Below, one piece after another: positions 8,336 to 21,047 of a stretch of DNA of 64,000 nucleotides. The notes below the pieces were generated by a model, which worked only from the letters and a program-made list of their open reading frames with translations, had not been told where the DNA came from and did no database searches. This DNA comes from Neobacillus niacini (lineage in GTDB: Bacteria; Bacillota; Bacilli; Bacillales; Cytobacillaceae), in contig NZ_JAUSZN010000001.1 of the NCBI RefSeq assembly GCF_030817595.1, positions 4,533,501-4,597,500 on the forward strand, in the 5' to 3' direction. The translations under genes and the position numbers were made by a program. How positions within the stretch are numbered: the stretch's first letter is position 1; the number at the start of each line of letters is the position of its first letter.

Positions 8336-8893
8336 GTGTATGGGATGATTGGAGAATTAGTGACGCTTATTTTAATGGCGTTTGCACTAGGAATGGATGC
8401 CTTTTCTGTAGGTCTAGGAATGGGCATGTTCAAGTTAAGGCTGCGGCAAATTTTTAAAATAGGAATTACGATTGGGTTATTTCATGTGTGGATGCCGCTT
8501 GTGGGCATGCTCGCGGGTAAATTTTTATCAGATAAGTTTGGGACCTTTGCATCCATAGTCGGTGGATTATTACTGATGGTGCTCGGGGTGCAAATGATTT
8601 GGTCAAGCCTCAGGAAAAGTGAGGAATCGGTGATGACACCGGTTGGATTTGGCTTATTAATCTTTGCAACGAGTGTGAGCCTCGATAGTTTTTCCCTTGG
8701 GCTTACGTTAGGGATCTATGGAGCAAAAACCATTTTGGTGATTATTTGCTTTGGGGTTGTTGCAACGATATTAACATGGGCAGGCTTGCTGCTTGGGAGA
8801 AAGGCTCAAGGCTGGATAGGCTCCTACAGCGAAGCACTTGGAGGAAGTATCCTGCTCGCATTTGGGATCAAATTACTTCTTCCTTTTTTATAA
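8336..8893 (+). CDS. mntP: Manganese efflux pump MntP
   Basis: A 185-residue inner-membrane exporter of Mn2+ with six predicted membrane segments. The two repeated halves carry the family's acidic motifs: [19 protein letters not shown] near residue 20 and [19 protein letters not shown] near residue 115. I place the start at GTG 8336, preceded by GAGGGGGT; an ATG three codons later is possible. Upstream in-frame sequence is repeat DNA and not protein. B. subtilis mntP is controlled by a yybP-ykoY manganese riboswitch; I see no such structure in the 170 bp upstream. Confidence 0.93.
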   Translation: MYGMIGELVTLILMAFALGMDAFSVGLGMGMFKLRLRQIFKIGITIGLFHVWMPLVGMLAGKFLSDKFGTFASIVGGLLLMVLGVQMIWSSLRKSEESVMTPVGFGLLIFATSVSLDSFSLGLTLGIYGAKTILVIICFGVVATILTWAGLLLGRKAQGWIGSYSEALGGSILLAFGIKLLLPFL

Positions 8894-8925
8894 AACCTTT
8901 CCGTATAACAGTGAAAGGTTTTTTC
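8892..8925 (+). terminator. Rho-independent terminator of mntP
   Basis: AAAACCTTTC and GAAAGGTTTT form the stem, followed by TT and a short T tract. Confidence 0.85.
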
Positions 8926-8981
8926 ATTAGGGATGGAAAAATGATAGTATAGATACATATATGAAAAGGAGGGCATGCCGC

Positions 8982-9416
8982 ATGAAGCGCATTTTATTTG
9001 TTTGTACAGGTAATACTTGCAGGAGCCCTATGGCTGAAGCGATTTTAAAAAGTAAAAAGATTGACGGTCTAGAAGTGAAGTCTGCGGGGATTTATGCAGC
9101 AACGGGAAGTGAGGCGTCTGCTCATGCCAAAAAAGTCCTGGAAGATCATCATATCGAACATAATCATTCATCCAATATGCTAACCTTAGAATCTGTTCAT
9201 TGGGCAGATTTAATCTTAACGATGACGGGTTCCCACAAAAATGTGATTCTTCAACAATATCCCGAAACAGCGGGTAAAGTTTTCACCTTAAAAGAGTTTA
9301 CAGGTGAGGCCTATGATATCGATGTGGTCGATCCGTTTGGTGGAAGTGTGCAGATCTACCAGGAGACCTATCAAGAGCTCGACAAGTTAATAACAAAAGC
9401 AATTGAAAAAATGTAA
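8982..9416 (+). CDS. ywlE: Protein-arginine phosphatase YwlE
   Basis: A 144-residue member of the low-molecular-weight tyrosine phosphatase family. The P-loop CTGNTCRS places the nucleophile at Cys8 and the catalytic Arg at 14. Thr12 is the residue that in B. subtilis YwlE favours phosphoarginine over phosphotyrosine. The general-acid Asp is in VDPFGGS near residue 117. In B. subtilis it reverses McsB-catalysed arginine phosphorylation, the tag for ClpCP. The ATG at 8982 lies 9 bases after AAGGAGG. Confidence 0.95.
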   Translation: MKRILFVCTGNTCRSPMAEAILKSKKIDGLEVKSAGIYAATGSEASAHAKKVLEDHHIEHNHSSNMLTLESVHWADLILTMTGSHKNVILQQYPETAGKVFTLKEFTGEAYDIDVVDPFGGSVQIYQETYQELDKLITKAIEKM

Positions 9417-9448
9417 AGCCCTCAGTGTTGAGGGCTTTATATTTTTTT
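9415..9448 (+). terminator. Rho-independent terminator of ywlE
   Basis: AAAGCCCTCA and TTGAGGGCTTT form a perfect stem, followed by ATATTTTTTT. Confidence 0.9.
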
Positions 9449-9466
9449 ATGGGTATGTCAATATTA

Positions 9467-9598
9467 AGTCAGAAAAGCGGAAGGCGCCTGTTTATCGGCG
9501 ACAAGCATAAGACGAGCCGGCATGAAGGTTGCTCTTTAACCTTCTTGACGGATTGGCTTATGTCTCAAGCCGATGGCGCCTGGAGCTGGACAGTAATC
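9467..9598. repeat. Short interspersed repeat, family 2, fuller copy
   Basis: It runs from AGAAAAGCGGAAGGCGCC to GGCGCCTGGAGCTGGACA. The ends share GGCGCC in inverted order, and inner arms such as ACAAGCATAAGACGAGCC and GGCTTATGTCTCAAGCC pair imperfectly, so the whole can fold as a long hairpin. A truncated relative is at 8199-8271. It separates ywlE from rpiB. Confidence 0.75.
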
Positions 9599-9649
9599 GA
9601 AGTTGAGTTATATATTTGATTAAATAGGATTAATAGGGAGGTTTTTAAT

Positions 9650-10090
9650 ATGAGAGTAGCATTAGCATCTGATCATGGCGGGGTTAATATCCGCAAAGAA
9701 ATCGCTAGTTTAATGGATGAGCTGGGTATTGAGTACCAAGATTTCGGCTGTGATTGTGAAGGATCAGTGGATTATCCGGATTATGCTCTGCCAGTGGCTG
9801 AAAAAGTGGCAAGTGGTGAGTTTGATAGAGGAATTTTAATTTGTGGTACCGGAATTGGAATGAGCATTGCCGCAAATAAGGTAAAGGGAATTCGCTGTGC
9901 ACTTGTGCACGATACTTTTAGTGCCAAAGCAACACGTGCTCACAATGACACCAATATGCTGACAATGGGTGAACGTGTTATCGGTCCTGGGCTTGCACGT
10001 GATATTGCAAAAATTTGGCTGACAGAAGAGTTTGAAGGCGGTCGTCATGCCACTCGCGTTGGAAAAATCAGCGAATACGAGCAGAAGTAG
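9650..10090 (+). CDS. rpiB: Ribose-5-phosphate isomerase B
   Basis: A 146-residue RpiB/LacAB-family isomerase that interconverts ribose 5-phosphate and ribulose 5-phosphate. Conserved blocks are ASDHGG at residues 5-10, the DYPDYA segment, the ICGTGIGMSIAANK phosphate-binding loop, and ALVHDTFSAKATRAHNDTNMLTMG. The catalytic Cys lies in ICGTG. It corresponds to B. subtilis YwlF. Its ribosome binding site GGGAGG is good, and ywlG follows 9 bases after the stop, so the two are probably cotranscribed. Confidence 0.95.
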   Translation: MRVALASDHGGVNIRKEIASLMDELGIEYQDFGCDCEGSVDYPDYALPVAEKVASGEFDRGILICGTGIGMSIAANKVKGIRCALVHDTFSAKATRAHNDTNMLTMGERVIGPGLARDIAKIWLTEEFEGGRHATRVGKISEYEQK

Positions 10091-10099
10091 GATGAGACG

Positions 10100-10666
10100 A
10101 TGATTCAAGTATGGGAAAAAGAGCTTGAAACCATTCTTTTTGAATTTCAAAGCCAGGCTTCCTTAAAGCCAGGTCAGCTGTTTGTAGTCGGCTGCAGTAC
10201 GAGTGAGGTAATCGGCGAGAAAATTGGAACGGCCGGTACCAGTGAAGTCGCTGAAATGATTTTTCGTCAATTAAGTCTGTTTGCAAAGGATACAGGTGTC
10301 GCGTTAGCTTTCCAATGCTGTGAACATTTAAACCGTGCACTTGTGATTGAACGTGCGGAGGCGATTAAACGTGGATTAGAAGAAGTCTCCGTTGTTCCTA
10401 TTAGAACCGCTGGCGGGGCAATGGCCACCTATGCATTTGAAAAATTTTCGGAAGCTGTTGTTGTTGAATTTTTAAAGGCGGATGCAGGGATTGATATTGG
10501 TCAAACCTTCATTGGTATGCACTTGAAACATGTTGCTGTACCGATTAGAGTAACGCAGAAAAGTGTTGGACATGCACACGTAACGTTGGCAAAAACACGG
10601 CCAAAACTAATTGGCGGTGCTCGAGCGGTGTATGAAAAGACTTCGGGTAATTCTAGCTGCAGCTGA
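10100..10666 (+). CDS. ywlG: UPF0340/DUF436 protein YwlG
   Basis: A 188-residue conserved protein of unknown function found in the same place in B. subtilis, between rpiB and glyA. It has a soluble alpha/beta composition and Gly-rich loops ([29 protein letters not shown]). The C-terminal block reads [40 protein letters not shown]. No catalytic motif is recognised. Being coupled to rpiB and next to glyA hints at sugar-phosphate or one-carbon metabolism, but that is only context. Confidence 0.9.
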   Translation: MIQVWEKELETILFEFQSQASLKPGQLFVVGCSTSEVIGEKIGTAGTSEVAEMIFRQLSLFAKDTGVALAFQCCEHLNRALVIERAEAIKRGLEEVSVVPIRTAGGAMATYAFEKFSEAVVVEFLKADAGIDIGQTFIGMHLKHVAVPIRVTQKSVGHAHVTLAKTRPKLIGGARAVYEKTSGNSSCS

Positions 10667-10673
10667 GTCCCTT

Positions 10674-10713
10674 ATACGAACATTTGGGATAAAATTTAAT
10701 ATAACGTTCGTAT
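10674..10713 (+). promoter_or_regulatory. Probable PurR operator (paired PurBoxes) upstream of glyA
   Basis: ATACGAAC at 10674-10681 and its exact reverse complement GTTCGTAT at 10706-10713 form an inverted repeat. This matches the PurBox core CCGAAC(A/T)(A/T)T arranged as two opposed boxes. glyA is a known PurR-regulon member in B. subtilis. Spacing here (24 bp between the CGAAC cores) is near but not checked against the published range. Confidence 0.55.
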
Positions 10714-10755
10714 TTAAGGTGTTTTCTTAATCAAATAAATAGGGTAAAATAAAAA

Positions 10756-10790
10756 AAACGGGGATTTTACGAATCCCCATTTCTCTTTTA
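10756..10790 (+). terminator. Hairpin with T-rich tail between ywlG and glyA
   Basis: GGGGATT and AATCCCC form a 7-bp stem with a 4-base loop, followed by ATTTCTCTTTT. It may end ywlG transcription, or act as an attenuator if glyA transcription starts upstream. A TGCTATTAT extended -10 follows at 10801. Confidence 0.5.
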
Positions 10791-10864
10791 GAGAGAAACG
10801 TGCTATTATATAGAGGGAATTTTCAAAAGATTAATTCAGGTTCATACATACAGGGGGGATTACC

Positions 10865-12106
10865 ATGAAGCATTTGTCTAATCAGGACAAGCAGGTATTT
10901 GAAGCGATTCAACAGGAATTAGGCCGTCAGCGCGGAAAAATCGAATTAATTGCCTCAGAAAACTTTGTAAGTGAAGCGGTAATGGAAGCACAGGGTTCTG
11001 TGTTAACCAATAAATATGCAGAAGGCTATCCAGGCCGCCGTTATTATGGCGGTTGTGAATACGTGGACATTGTTGAGGATCTTGCTCGTAATCGTGCGAA
11101 GGAGATTTTTGGTGCGGAATACGTAAACGTGCAGCCACACTCTGGCGCGCAGGCAAACATGGCTGTTTACTTTACGGTCCTTGAACAAGGCGACACTGTT
11201 CTTGGTATGAACCTTTCACATGGCGGTCACTTAACACACGGAAGCCCAGTAAACTTTAGTGGTGTTCAATATAACTTTGTTGAGTATGGTGTAGATGAAA
11301 CCACTCACCGCATTAATTATGATGATGTTTTAGCAAAAGCACGTGAGCATAAGCCAAAGATGATTGTGGCTGGAGCAAGTGCCTATCCACGTGAAATCGA
11401 TTTTGCGAAGTTCCGTGAAATTGCAGATGAAGTGGGCGCATACTTAATGGTGGATATGGCTCATATTGCGGGTCTAGTTGCAGCTGGTCTTCACCAAAAT
11501 CCGGTTCCATATGCTGATTTTGTTACAACTACTACTCATAAAACACTTCGCGGACCTCGCGGCGGAATGATTCTCTGTAAAGAAGAATGGGGCAAAAAGA
11601 TTGATAAATCAATTTTCCCTGGAATTCAAGGCGGTCCATTAATGCACGTAATCTCTGCAAAAGCAGTTGCGTTTGGAGAGGCTCTTCAAGACAGCTTTAA
11701 AGAATATGCAGGTCAAATTATTGCGAATGCAAAGCGTTTAGCTGACGGATTGCAAAAAGAGGGCATCAGACTTGTTTCTGGCGGCACCGATAACCACCTA
11801 CTTCTTTTAGACATGCAGACACTTGGTTTAACTGGTAAAGTTGCTGAAAAGGTACTTGATGAAGTAGGAATTACCGTTAATAAAAATACGATTCCATTTG
11901 ATCCACAAAGTCCGTTTGTAACAAGCGGTATCCGTATTGGTACAGCTGCTGTTACAAGCCGTGGTTTTGGGTTGGAAGAAATGGACGAAATCGCGTCAAT
12001 TATTGCATTTACTTTGAAAAATCATGAAGACGAAGCGAAACTTAAGGAAGCGGCTGCTCGTGTTGAAGCTTTAACAGGTAGATTTACGCTTTATCCTGAA
12101 TATTAA
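10865..12106 (+). CDS. glyA: Serine hydroxymethyltransferase
   Basis: A 413-residue PLP enzyme converting serine and tetrahydrofolate to glycine and methylene-tetrahydrofolate, the main one-carbon source for purines and thymidylate. The PLP lysine is Lys226 in [14 protein letters not shown]. Other signatures are [38 protein letters not shown] and [20 protein letters not shown] precedes the ATG. PurR control is suggested by the paired boxes upstream, and a terminator closes the gene before upp. Confidence 0.98.
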   Translation: MKHLSNQDKQVFEAIQQELGRQRGKIELIASENFVSEAVMEAQGSVLTNKYAEGYPGRRYYGGCEYVDIVEDLARNRAKEIFGAEYVNVQPHSGAQANMAVYFTVLEQGDTVLGMNLSHGGHLTHGSPVNFSGVQYNFVEYGVDETTHRINYDDVLAKAREHKPKMIVAGASAYPREIDFAKFREIADEVGAYLMVDMAHIAGLVAAGLHQNPVPYADFVTTTTHKTLRGPRGGMILCKEEWGKKIDKSIFPGIQGGPLMHVISAKAVAFGEALQDSFKEYAGQIIANAKRLADGLQKEGIRLVSGGTDNHLLLLDMQTLGLTGKVAEKVLDEVGITVNKNTIPFDPQSPFVTSGIRIGTAAVTSRGFGLEEMDEIASIIAFTLKNHEDEAKLKEAAARVEALTGRFTLYPEY

Positions 12107-12115
12107 ACATCTATG

Positions 12116-12147
12116 AATCGACTCCATTGTGGGTCGATTTCTTTTTA
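12116..12147 (+). terminator. Rho-independent terminator of glyA
   Basis: AATCGAC and GTCGATT form the stem, followed by TCTTTTTA. Confidence 0.8.
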
Positions 12148-12153
12148 TGTAAG

Positions 12154-12182
12154 TTGCTCATTGTGATTTTTTTCTGTACAAT
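12154..12182 (+). promoter_or_regulatory. sigma-A promoter of upp
   Basis: TTGCTC and TACAAT with a 17-bp spacer, about 38 bp before the upp start codon. Confidence 0.65.
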
Positions 12183-12184
12183 GA

Positions 12185-12850
<666 letters not shown>

Positions 12851-12863
12851 GGGTTTTCTGAAG

Positions 12864-12894
12864 CTGAGTAGACTGATGTCTGCTCAGTTTTTTT
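12864..12894 (+). terminator. Rho-independent terminator of upp
   Basis: CTGAGTAGAC and GTCTGCTCAG pair over 10 bp (one wobble) around a 4-base loop, followed by seven Ts. Confidence 0.92.
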
Positions 12895-12923
12895 GTTGTG
12901 GTTTTTCCAAATATTGTATAATT

Positions 12924-13016
12924 GTACAAAAGGGTTTGAAAAGTGTACAAAAGCCCTCGAAAAGTGTACAAAAACCACTAAAATTTGTACAAAACCCCAT
13001 GAGAAATGTTCAAAAC
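12924..13016 (+). repeat. Five GTACAAAA direct repeats at 21-22 bp spacing
   Basis: GTACAAAA occurs at 12924, 12945, 12967 and 12988, and GTTCAAAA at 13009. The steps are 21, 22, 21 and 21 bp, about two helical turns. The intervening bases also resemble one another (GAAAAGT before each box). They lie just downstream of a TATAAT at 12917 and upstream of the NERD gene, so they look like an ordered row of protein binding sites. Confidence 0.7.
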
Positions 13017-13122
13017 TCAAGGCAGACCAATAATGTTCACCATATCTACCAATAATCCTTAAAGGAATTCGACAATATTTCTAGAATTTAGACAACAAAT
13101 TCCTAAAAAGAGGTGACAATAA

Positions 13123-14136
13123 GTGATCAAATTAGAACTAATCGTTCCGGTTCAGGCGGAACAATGTATAGCTTTGTTGAAAAGGATGCCAAAAGGGCAC
13201 CCAGTAAGACCAATGGTAGAAAAAGATTTACGAATTTGGCTGAAAGGGTATTATGGAGAACTGAATGTGGGTTACCATCTATCATTTTTACCAGAAGAGG
13301 AATATTTCATATTTCATGGATTGCGATTGAAGGACAAAAAGTCATTTCAAATGGATTTACTGCTGGTATCAGCCAAATTTGCTTTAATTATTGAAGTGAA
13401 GAATATATCAGGTAAATTAAAGTTTAAAAAGGGATCGGACCTGATGACTAGAGAATTAAATAACCTGGAAGAAGGTATGGATAACCCGATTCAGCAGGTC
13501 AAACGGCACCATCTCCAATTCAATAATTGGCTAAAGGATCATCAATTTAAGGGAATACCGGTGGAGCGCCTAGTGGTTATTAGTAAAACGTCGACGATTA
13601 TAGAAACTACCCAGGACAACTTACATATCTTTCAAAAGTTGATTTATGCTGAATCATTGATTGATAAAATAAGGGAGTTGGAAACAAAATATACGAAGCC
13701 TCGAATAACCAAAAAAGTTCTAACCCAACTATCTGATACCCTCCTGAAAGAACACGATCTCATCATTCCTGATGTCCTCGAAAAATATAATCTTTCCCCA
13801 TCTGACATAAAGCCAGGAGTTCAATGTACCAGTTGTAACTCATTTAAAATGAAGTACATATCAGCCAGTTGGCGGTGCGACATATGTCATTTCACTTCCA
13901 AGAAGGCACATCTAGCAGCGATTAAGGATTATTTCCTAATTTTAAATACAACGATCACTAGGAAACAGCTTGCTGAATTTCTCGAAATTGCTCCGACTAA
14001 AGCTAGGTACATTCTGCTCTCCCTAAACCTCCCATCCACCGGCACAAAACGTAGCACCAAATACTCTCTACCAAAAAACTGCATACTTTCCCCGTTAAAT
14101 GAAAACGATATGAAAAAAGGGGAATTTTTCACATGA
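13123..14136 (+). CDS. NERD-domain protein with C-terminal zinc ribbon
   Basis: A 337-residue protein. The N-terminal NERD (nuclease-related) domain covers about residues 35-160, with GELNVGYHLSFL, the acidic FQMDLLLVSAKFALIIEVKN motif typical of restriction-type nuclease folds, and NPIQQVKRHH. Residues 245-265 hold a zinc ribbon (CTSCNSF and CDIC), followed by a helix-turn-helix-like tail (TRKQLAEFLEIAPTKARYIL). It probably binds or cuts DNA; the physiological role is unknown. The GTG start has AAGAGGTGA upstream. Its stop overlaps the protease gene start by 4 bases (ATGA), so the two are cotranslated. Confidence 0.85.
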   Translation: MIKLELIVPVQAEQCIALLKRMPKGHPVRPMVEKDLRIWLKGYYGELNVGYHLSFLPEEEYFIFHGLRLKDKKSFQMDLLLVSAKFALIIEVKNISGKLKFKKGSDLMTRELNNLEEGMDNPIQQVKRHHLQFNNWLKDHQFKGIPVERLVVISKTSTIIETTQDNLHIFQKLIYAESLIDKIRELETKYTKPRITKKVLTQLSDTLLKEHDLIIPDVLEKYNLSPSDIKPGVQCTSCNSFKMKYISASWRCDICHFTSKKAHLAAIKDYFLILNTTITRKQLAEFLEIAPTKARYILLSLNLPSTGTKRSTKYSLPKNCILSPLNENDMKKGEFFT

Positions 14137-16322
14137 AAAAATGGACACTTTTATTGGTACTTGTTTTCTCCCTCCAAACAACGACTTCGGCCCGTTCACT
14201 TGATACACCTCCGATTCCAAAAGAACGGATTGCGATTGTGGTTCTTGATAACCCGCAATCCCCTCAGGATATCCAACTGCTCATTAAACCATATAAGGAC
14301 ATTCATCTTCGGCATGTGTTTCAAGAAGCGATTTATGGTTTTTCTGTTGAAGGGAACCCTGAATCGATCGAGAAACTGGCGCAACAAAACAGCAAGCAAA
14401 TCATAAGCGTTTCCCCTGTGAACGAGTATAAAGCACAGGGTGAGGAAGGGGTTAAGATTATCGGCGGCGAAGAGATTCGCGGTCTCTTTGATAAACAAAA
14501 TCGGCGCTTGACGGGTAAAGGTGTAACCGTGGGGGTTATTGATACAGGTGTGGATTACACCCATCCTGACCTTAAAAGAAATTTTGCCGGCGGGCGTGAT
14601 CTCGTCGATAATGATTCGGATCCTATGGAAACGAAAACCTTAGGAAGAGCGACAGTCCATGGCACCCACGTTGCTGGAATTATTGCGGCGAATGGAAAAT
14701 TAAAAGGAGTGGCACCCGACGCGAAAATTTTGGCTTACCGTGCACTTGGGCCTGGCGGCGGGGGCACAACCGAGAATGTTCTGGCTGCCATCGAGCAGGC
14801 GATTAAGGATAAAGTCGATATTATGAACCTTTCGCTTGGAAATGATATCAACGGTCCCGATCTGCCAATCAGCCTTGCCCTCAACCGAGCTGTCGATAGA
14901 GGAATCGTTGCGATTGCCGCATCGGGGAATTCTGGGCCAAATGTTTGGACAGTGGGATCTCCAGGAACCGCCTCGAAGGCGATATCGGTTGGAGCTTCCA
15001 CCCCCACGATCGAGGTCCCTTATCTATTAATAGAAGGAATGCGGGAAAAATTACGAATTCAACCGCTGGAAGGGTCCGCAAATTGGGACCTTGACCGCTC
15101 TTATCCAATCGTAGATGGCGGTATTGGTACAGCAGCAGATTTAAAAGAAGTTACGGGAAAAATTGTTCTCATTAAAAGAGGAAAAATAACGTTTTCTGAG
15201 AAGGCGAAAAATGCTCGTGAGGCTGGAGCTAAGGCAGTGATTATCTATAATAATCTAAGCGGCGGCTTTATGGGCAATCTCGAGGAGCAGATTGATATCC
15301 CGGTCGGTTCAATTACGAAAAAGGATGGGGAGCTTTTAAAAAGCAAACCGAACACCTTGGCAACTATCGCTATCTCAGAGGAAAAGGACCTCCTTGCAGA
15401 TTTTAGTTCGCGGGGACCGGTCACGGACACGTGGGAGGTAAAGCCTGATATTGTGGCGCCTGGTGTTGCGATTAACTCAACCATTCCTGGCGGCTATCTT
15501 TCACTGCAGGGCACGAGCATGGCGGCACCACATGTGGCGGGTGCATGTGCACTAATTAAACAGGCACACCCAGAGTGGACACCGGATCAAATTAAGGCGG
15601 CGTTAATGAATACAGCTAAACCGTTAGAGAAAAACGGAAAACTATATCGGACGTACGAGCAGGGGGCAGGGAGAATTCAGGTGAATGAAGCAGTGAAAGC
15701 GACTTCCCTTGTCAGCCCAAGTTCACTTCGATTTGGAAAGTTTGAAAGTGAAGGGGACAATCACAAGACCTTTTTACATGTAGAAAACCTAGGTGGTAAA
15801 CCTGTACGTTATACGTTCGACATTCCGAAGCAGGCAGATGGTTTGAAATGGAGTTTCCCGTTGGCGTTTACACTGCAGCCTGGAGAGGCGCGGGATGTAA
15901 AGCTGGAATTAGAAGTAAATCCAGCTGAGCTGAAGGGGAAAATTCATGATGGTTATCTAACCATCCATGCCGGGGCAAATCCGATTCAAATTCCTTATAT
16001 CTATGTTCTTGAAGAACCGAACTATCCGAGAGTAATGGGCTTTGACTTTAAGGACGGGGATCGGCAGGGAACTTATCGGTATGAAGTGTACCTGCCAGGT
16101 GGCGCGGAGGAGTTTGGTATTGCTCTTTTCAATCCAGATGATTTCCGATTTGTCGGCTTCTTAGATACCAATCAGAATGTTAAGAAAGGATTAATGAGCA
16201 AGGAAATAACAGAAGAAAATCTCCCGCCTGATGGCGTTTATCTTGCAAAGGTGTTCGCCAAAAAGGCTGGAAAGGAAGACTTTATTGAAACGATGCTCGT
16301 AATCGGAGAAGCCGTTCGATAA
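14133..16322 (+). CDS. Vpr-like secreted subtilisin-family serine protease
   Basis: A 729-residue S8 peptidase. Signal peptide residues 1-20, an I9-type inhibitor propeptide near 30-100, then the catalytic domain with Asp137 (VIDTGVDYTHPDL), His176 (HGTHVAG), oxyanion Asn266 (SGNSGPN) and Ser462 (GTSMAAPHVAG). A PA insert lies between the Asn and Ser motifs (about 320-400), as in Vpr and lactocepins. The C-terminal 200 residues are beta-rich and probably accessory. All three catalytic residues are present, so it should be active. It overlaps the NERD gene by 4 bases, an unusual partnership. A weak hairpin at 16329-16356 follows. Confidence 0.92.
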   Translation: MKKWTLLLVLVFSLQTTTSARSLDTPPIPKERIAIVVLDNPQSPQDIQLLIKPYKDIHLRHVFQEAIYGFSVEGNPESIEKLAQQNSKQIISVSPVNEYKAQGEEGVKIIGGEEIRGLFDKQNRRLTGKGVTVGVIDTGVDYTHPDLKRNFAGGRDLVDNDSDPMETKTLGRATVHGTHVAGIIAANGKLKGVAPDAKILAYRALGPGGGGTTENVLAAIEQAIKDKVDIMNLSLGNDINGPDLPISLALNRAVDRGIVAIAASGNSGPNVWTVGSPGTASKAISVGASTPTIEVPYLLIEGMREKLRIQPLEGSANWDLDRSYPIVDGGIGTAADLKEVTGKIVLIKRGKITFSEKAKNAREAGAKAVIIYNNLSGGFMGNLEEQIDIPVGSITKKDGELLKSKPNTLATIAISEEKDLLADFSSRGPVTDTWEVKPDIVAPGVAINSTIPGGYLSLQGTSMAAPHVAGACALIKQAHPEWTPDQIKAALMNTAKPLEKNGKLYRTYEQGAGRIQVNEAVKATSLVSPSSLRFGKFESEGDNHKTFLHVENLGGKPVRYTFDIPKQADGLKWSFPLAFTLQPGEARDVKLELEVNPAELKGKIHDGYLTIHAGANPIQIPYIYVLEEPNYPRVMGFDFKDGDRQGTYRYEVYLPGGAEEFGIALFNPDDFRFVGFLDTNQNVKKGLMSKEITEENLPPDGVYLAKVFAKKAGKEDFIETMLVIGEAVR

Positions 16323-16493
16323 GACAGAAAGGGGTGGACATATGGAGCCACTCCTTGTCAATTTTGTTCACAAAATTGTCACAATTACATCACTAAAATA
16401 AAGCGAAATTACACTACAATTATAGTGTTAACTAAAACTTCCAAATGGAAGAAATTACTCAGAATAGTTTGTGGATTAATTCACGTAAATCCA
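16323..16493. other. Noncoding spacer between the protease gene and the atp promoter
   Basis: It contains a weak terminator-like hairpin (AAGGGGTGG with CCACTCCTT, 16329-16356) and a second inverted repeat (TTACACTA with TAGTGTTAA, 16409-16431) that could be an operator. I see no gene here. Confidence 0.5.
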
Positions 16494-16522
16494 TTGACAT
16501 TGGAAAATGGCTGAGGTATGCT
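16494..16522 (+). promoter_or_regulatory. sigma-A promoter of the atp operon
   Basis: TTGACA and TATGCT with a 17-bp spacer, 126 bp upstream of the first atp gene. The long leader that follows has no recognised riboswitch. Confidence 0.8.
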
Positions 16523-16647
16523 AACAAAGGATGTAAAATGAGAGGGTTTTCATGTAATTTGACAAAATTCTCGAAAATTCGACACATTCTCATACGTACA
16601 TAAACCTCGTATTTTGATGTATTCTCTAAAGGTGAGGATGCGATAGT

Positions 16648-16869
16648 ATGCGTAATGAAAACCGCAATCCGCTCAAGGCGTATGCCCTAATGTCCGCCAT
16701 CCTAGCTTCCCTTGTTGGTTCCATTTTGATTGGGATTTTTGCAGGCAGATGGCTGGATAAAGTGTGGGGTACCGAACCAATTTTCTTAATAATTGGACTG
16801 TTTATAGGTTTAGCGGCTGGGATTTACTCTATGCTCTTTTCAATCCGCAAGTTCTATTCAGGAGATTAA
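16648..16869 (+). CDS. AtpZ/AtpI-type small membrane protein
   Basis: A 73-residue protein with two membrane helices (about 10-32 and 42-62) and GRWLDKVWG between them, the pattern of the ATPase gene1/AtpZ family that precedes atpI in many bacilli. It is thought to help ATP synthase assembly or form a divalent cation pathway with AtpI; that is family knowledge. It is first in the operon, after AAGGTGAGG, and 7 bases before atpI. Confidence 0.85.
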   Translation: MRNENRNPLKAYALMSAILASLVGSILIGIFAGRWLDKVWGTEPIFLIIGLFIGLAAGIYSMLFSIRKFYSGD

Positions 16870-16876
16870 ACCAACC

Positions 16877-17251
16877 ATGCCAGAATTTCAAACAATGTTT
16901 ACCCGACAGCGAAAGTGGATGTTTTTTTTATTGTCTTTTTATGTGCTTGGCTGGGGGTTCACTTCGCAGCAATCAATCTTTCTTGGATTGATTCTTGGGA
17001 CAAGTTTGAGCCTTTTTAATTTGTGGTTGATGGCTCGAAAAATCGACAAATTTGGACAAGCGGCTGCTGAAGGGAGAACGGTTCGTTCACTTGGATCTTT
17101 TTCACGAATGGCAACCGGTGCACTGGCGATTGTCATCACAATGAGGTATCCTGAACAGTTTCACCTCATTAGTGTGGTTATAGGATTAATGACATCCTAC
17201 ATTGTCATTATGATAGATTTTTTTACGCACAATTTATTTTCAGATAAATAG
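16877..17251 (+). CDS. atpI: ATP synthase subunit I
   Basis: A 124-residue membrane protein with four hydrophobic helices, matching Bacillus AtpI in size and position. Conserved-looking blocks are FLGLILGTSLSLFNLWLMARKID and the C-terminal SYIVIMIDFFTHNLFS. It assists c-ring assembly. The ribosome binding site is poor, suggesting coupling to the preceding gene. Confidence 0.9.
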   Translation: MPEFQTMFTRQRKWMFFLLSFYVLGWGFTSQQSIFLGLILGTSLSLFNLWLMARKIDKFGQAAAEGRTVRSLGSFSRMATGALAIVITMRYPEQFHLISVVIGLMTSYIVIMIDFFTHNLFSDK

Positions 17252-17268
17252 CGGGGGAAGCGAGGTGA

Positions 17269-17985
<717 letters not shown>

Positions 17986-18020
17986 CATAAAACCGTTCTT
18001 TTCATAAGAACAAAAATTAA

Positions 18021-18272
<252 letters not shown>

Positions 18273-18295
18273 TCGAGCACACTCGTGTTCATATA

Positions 18296-18359
18296 AATGG
18301 CGAAGATCATTCGTGAGAACCTTCGCCATTCGTTTATGTTCATTCCTATACATAAACGA
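18296..18359 (+). promoter_or_regulatory. Two intercistronic stem-loops after atpE
   Basis: AATGGCGAAG (18296) pairs with CTTCGCCATT (18321-18330), and TCGTTTATG (18330) pairs with CATAAACGA (18351-18359). Neither has a T run, so they look like mRNA processing or stability elements rather than terminators. Confidence 0.7.
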
Positions 18360-18392
18360 TTGATTTCGACAATTATTTCGACTGATATATAG

Positions 18393-19498
<1,106 letters not shown>

Positions 19499-19507
19499 GA
19501 TTCGTAG

Positions 19508-21031
<1,524 letters not shown>

Positions 21032-21047
21032 GTAGGGTCTGACATTT

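Noticed and set aside
9425..9619. Small ORF between ywlE and rpiB
   Set aside because: It overlaps the ywlE terminator and a hairpin repeat and has no ribosome binding site.
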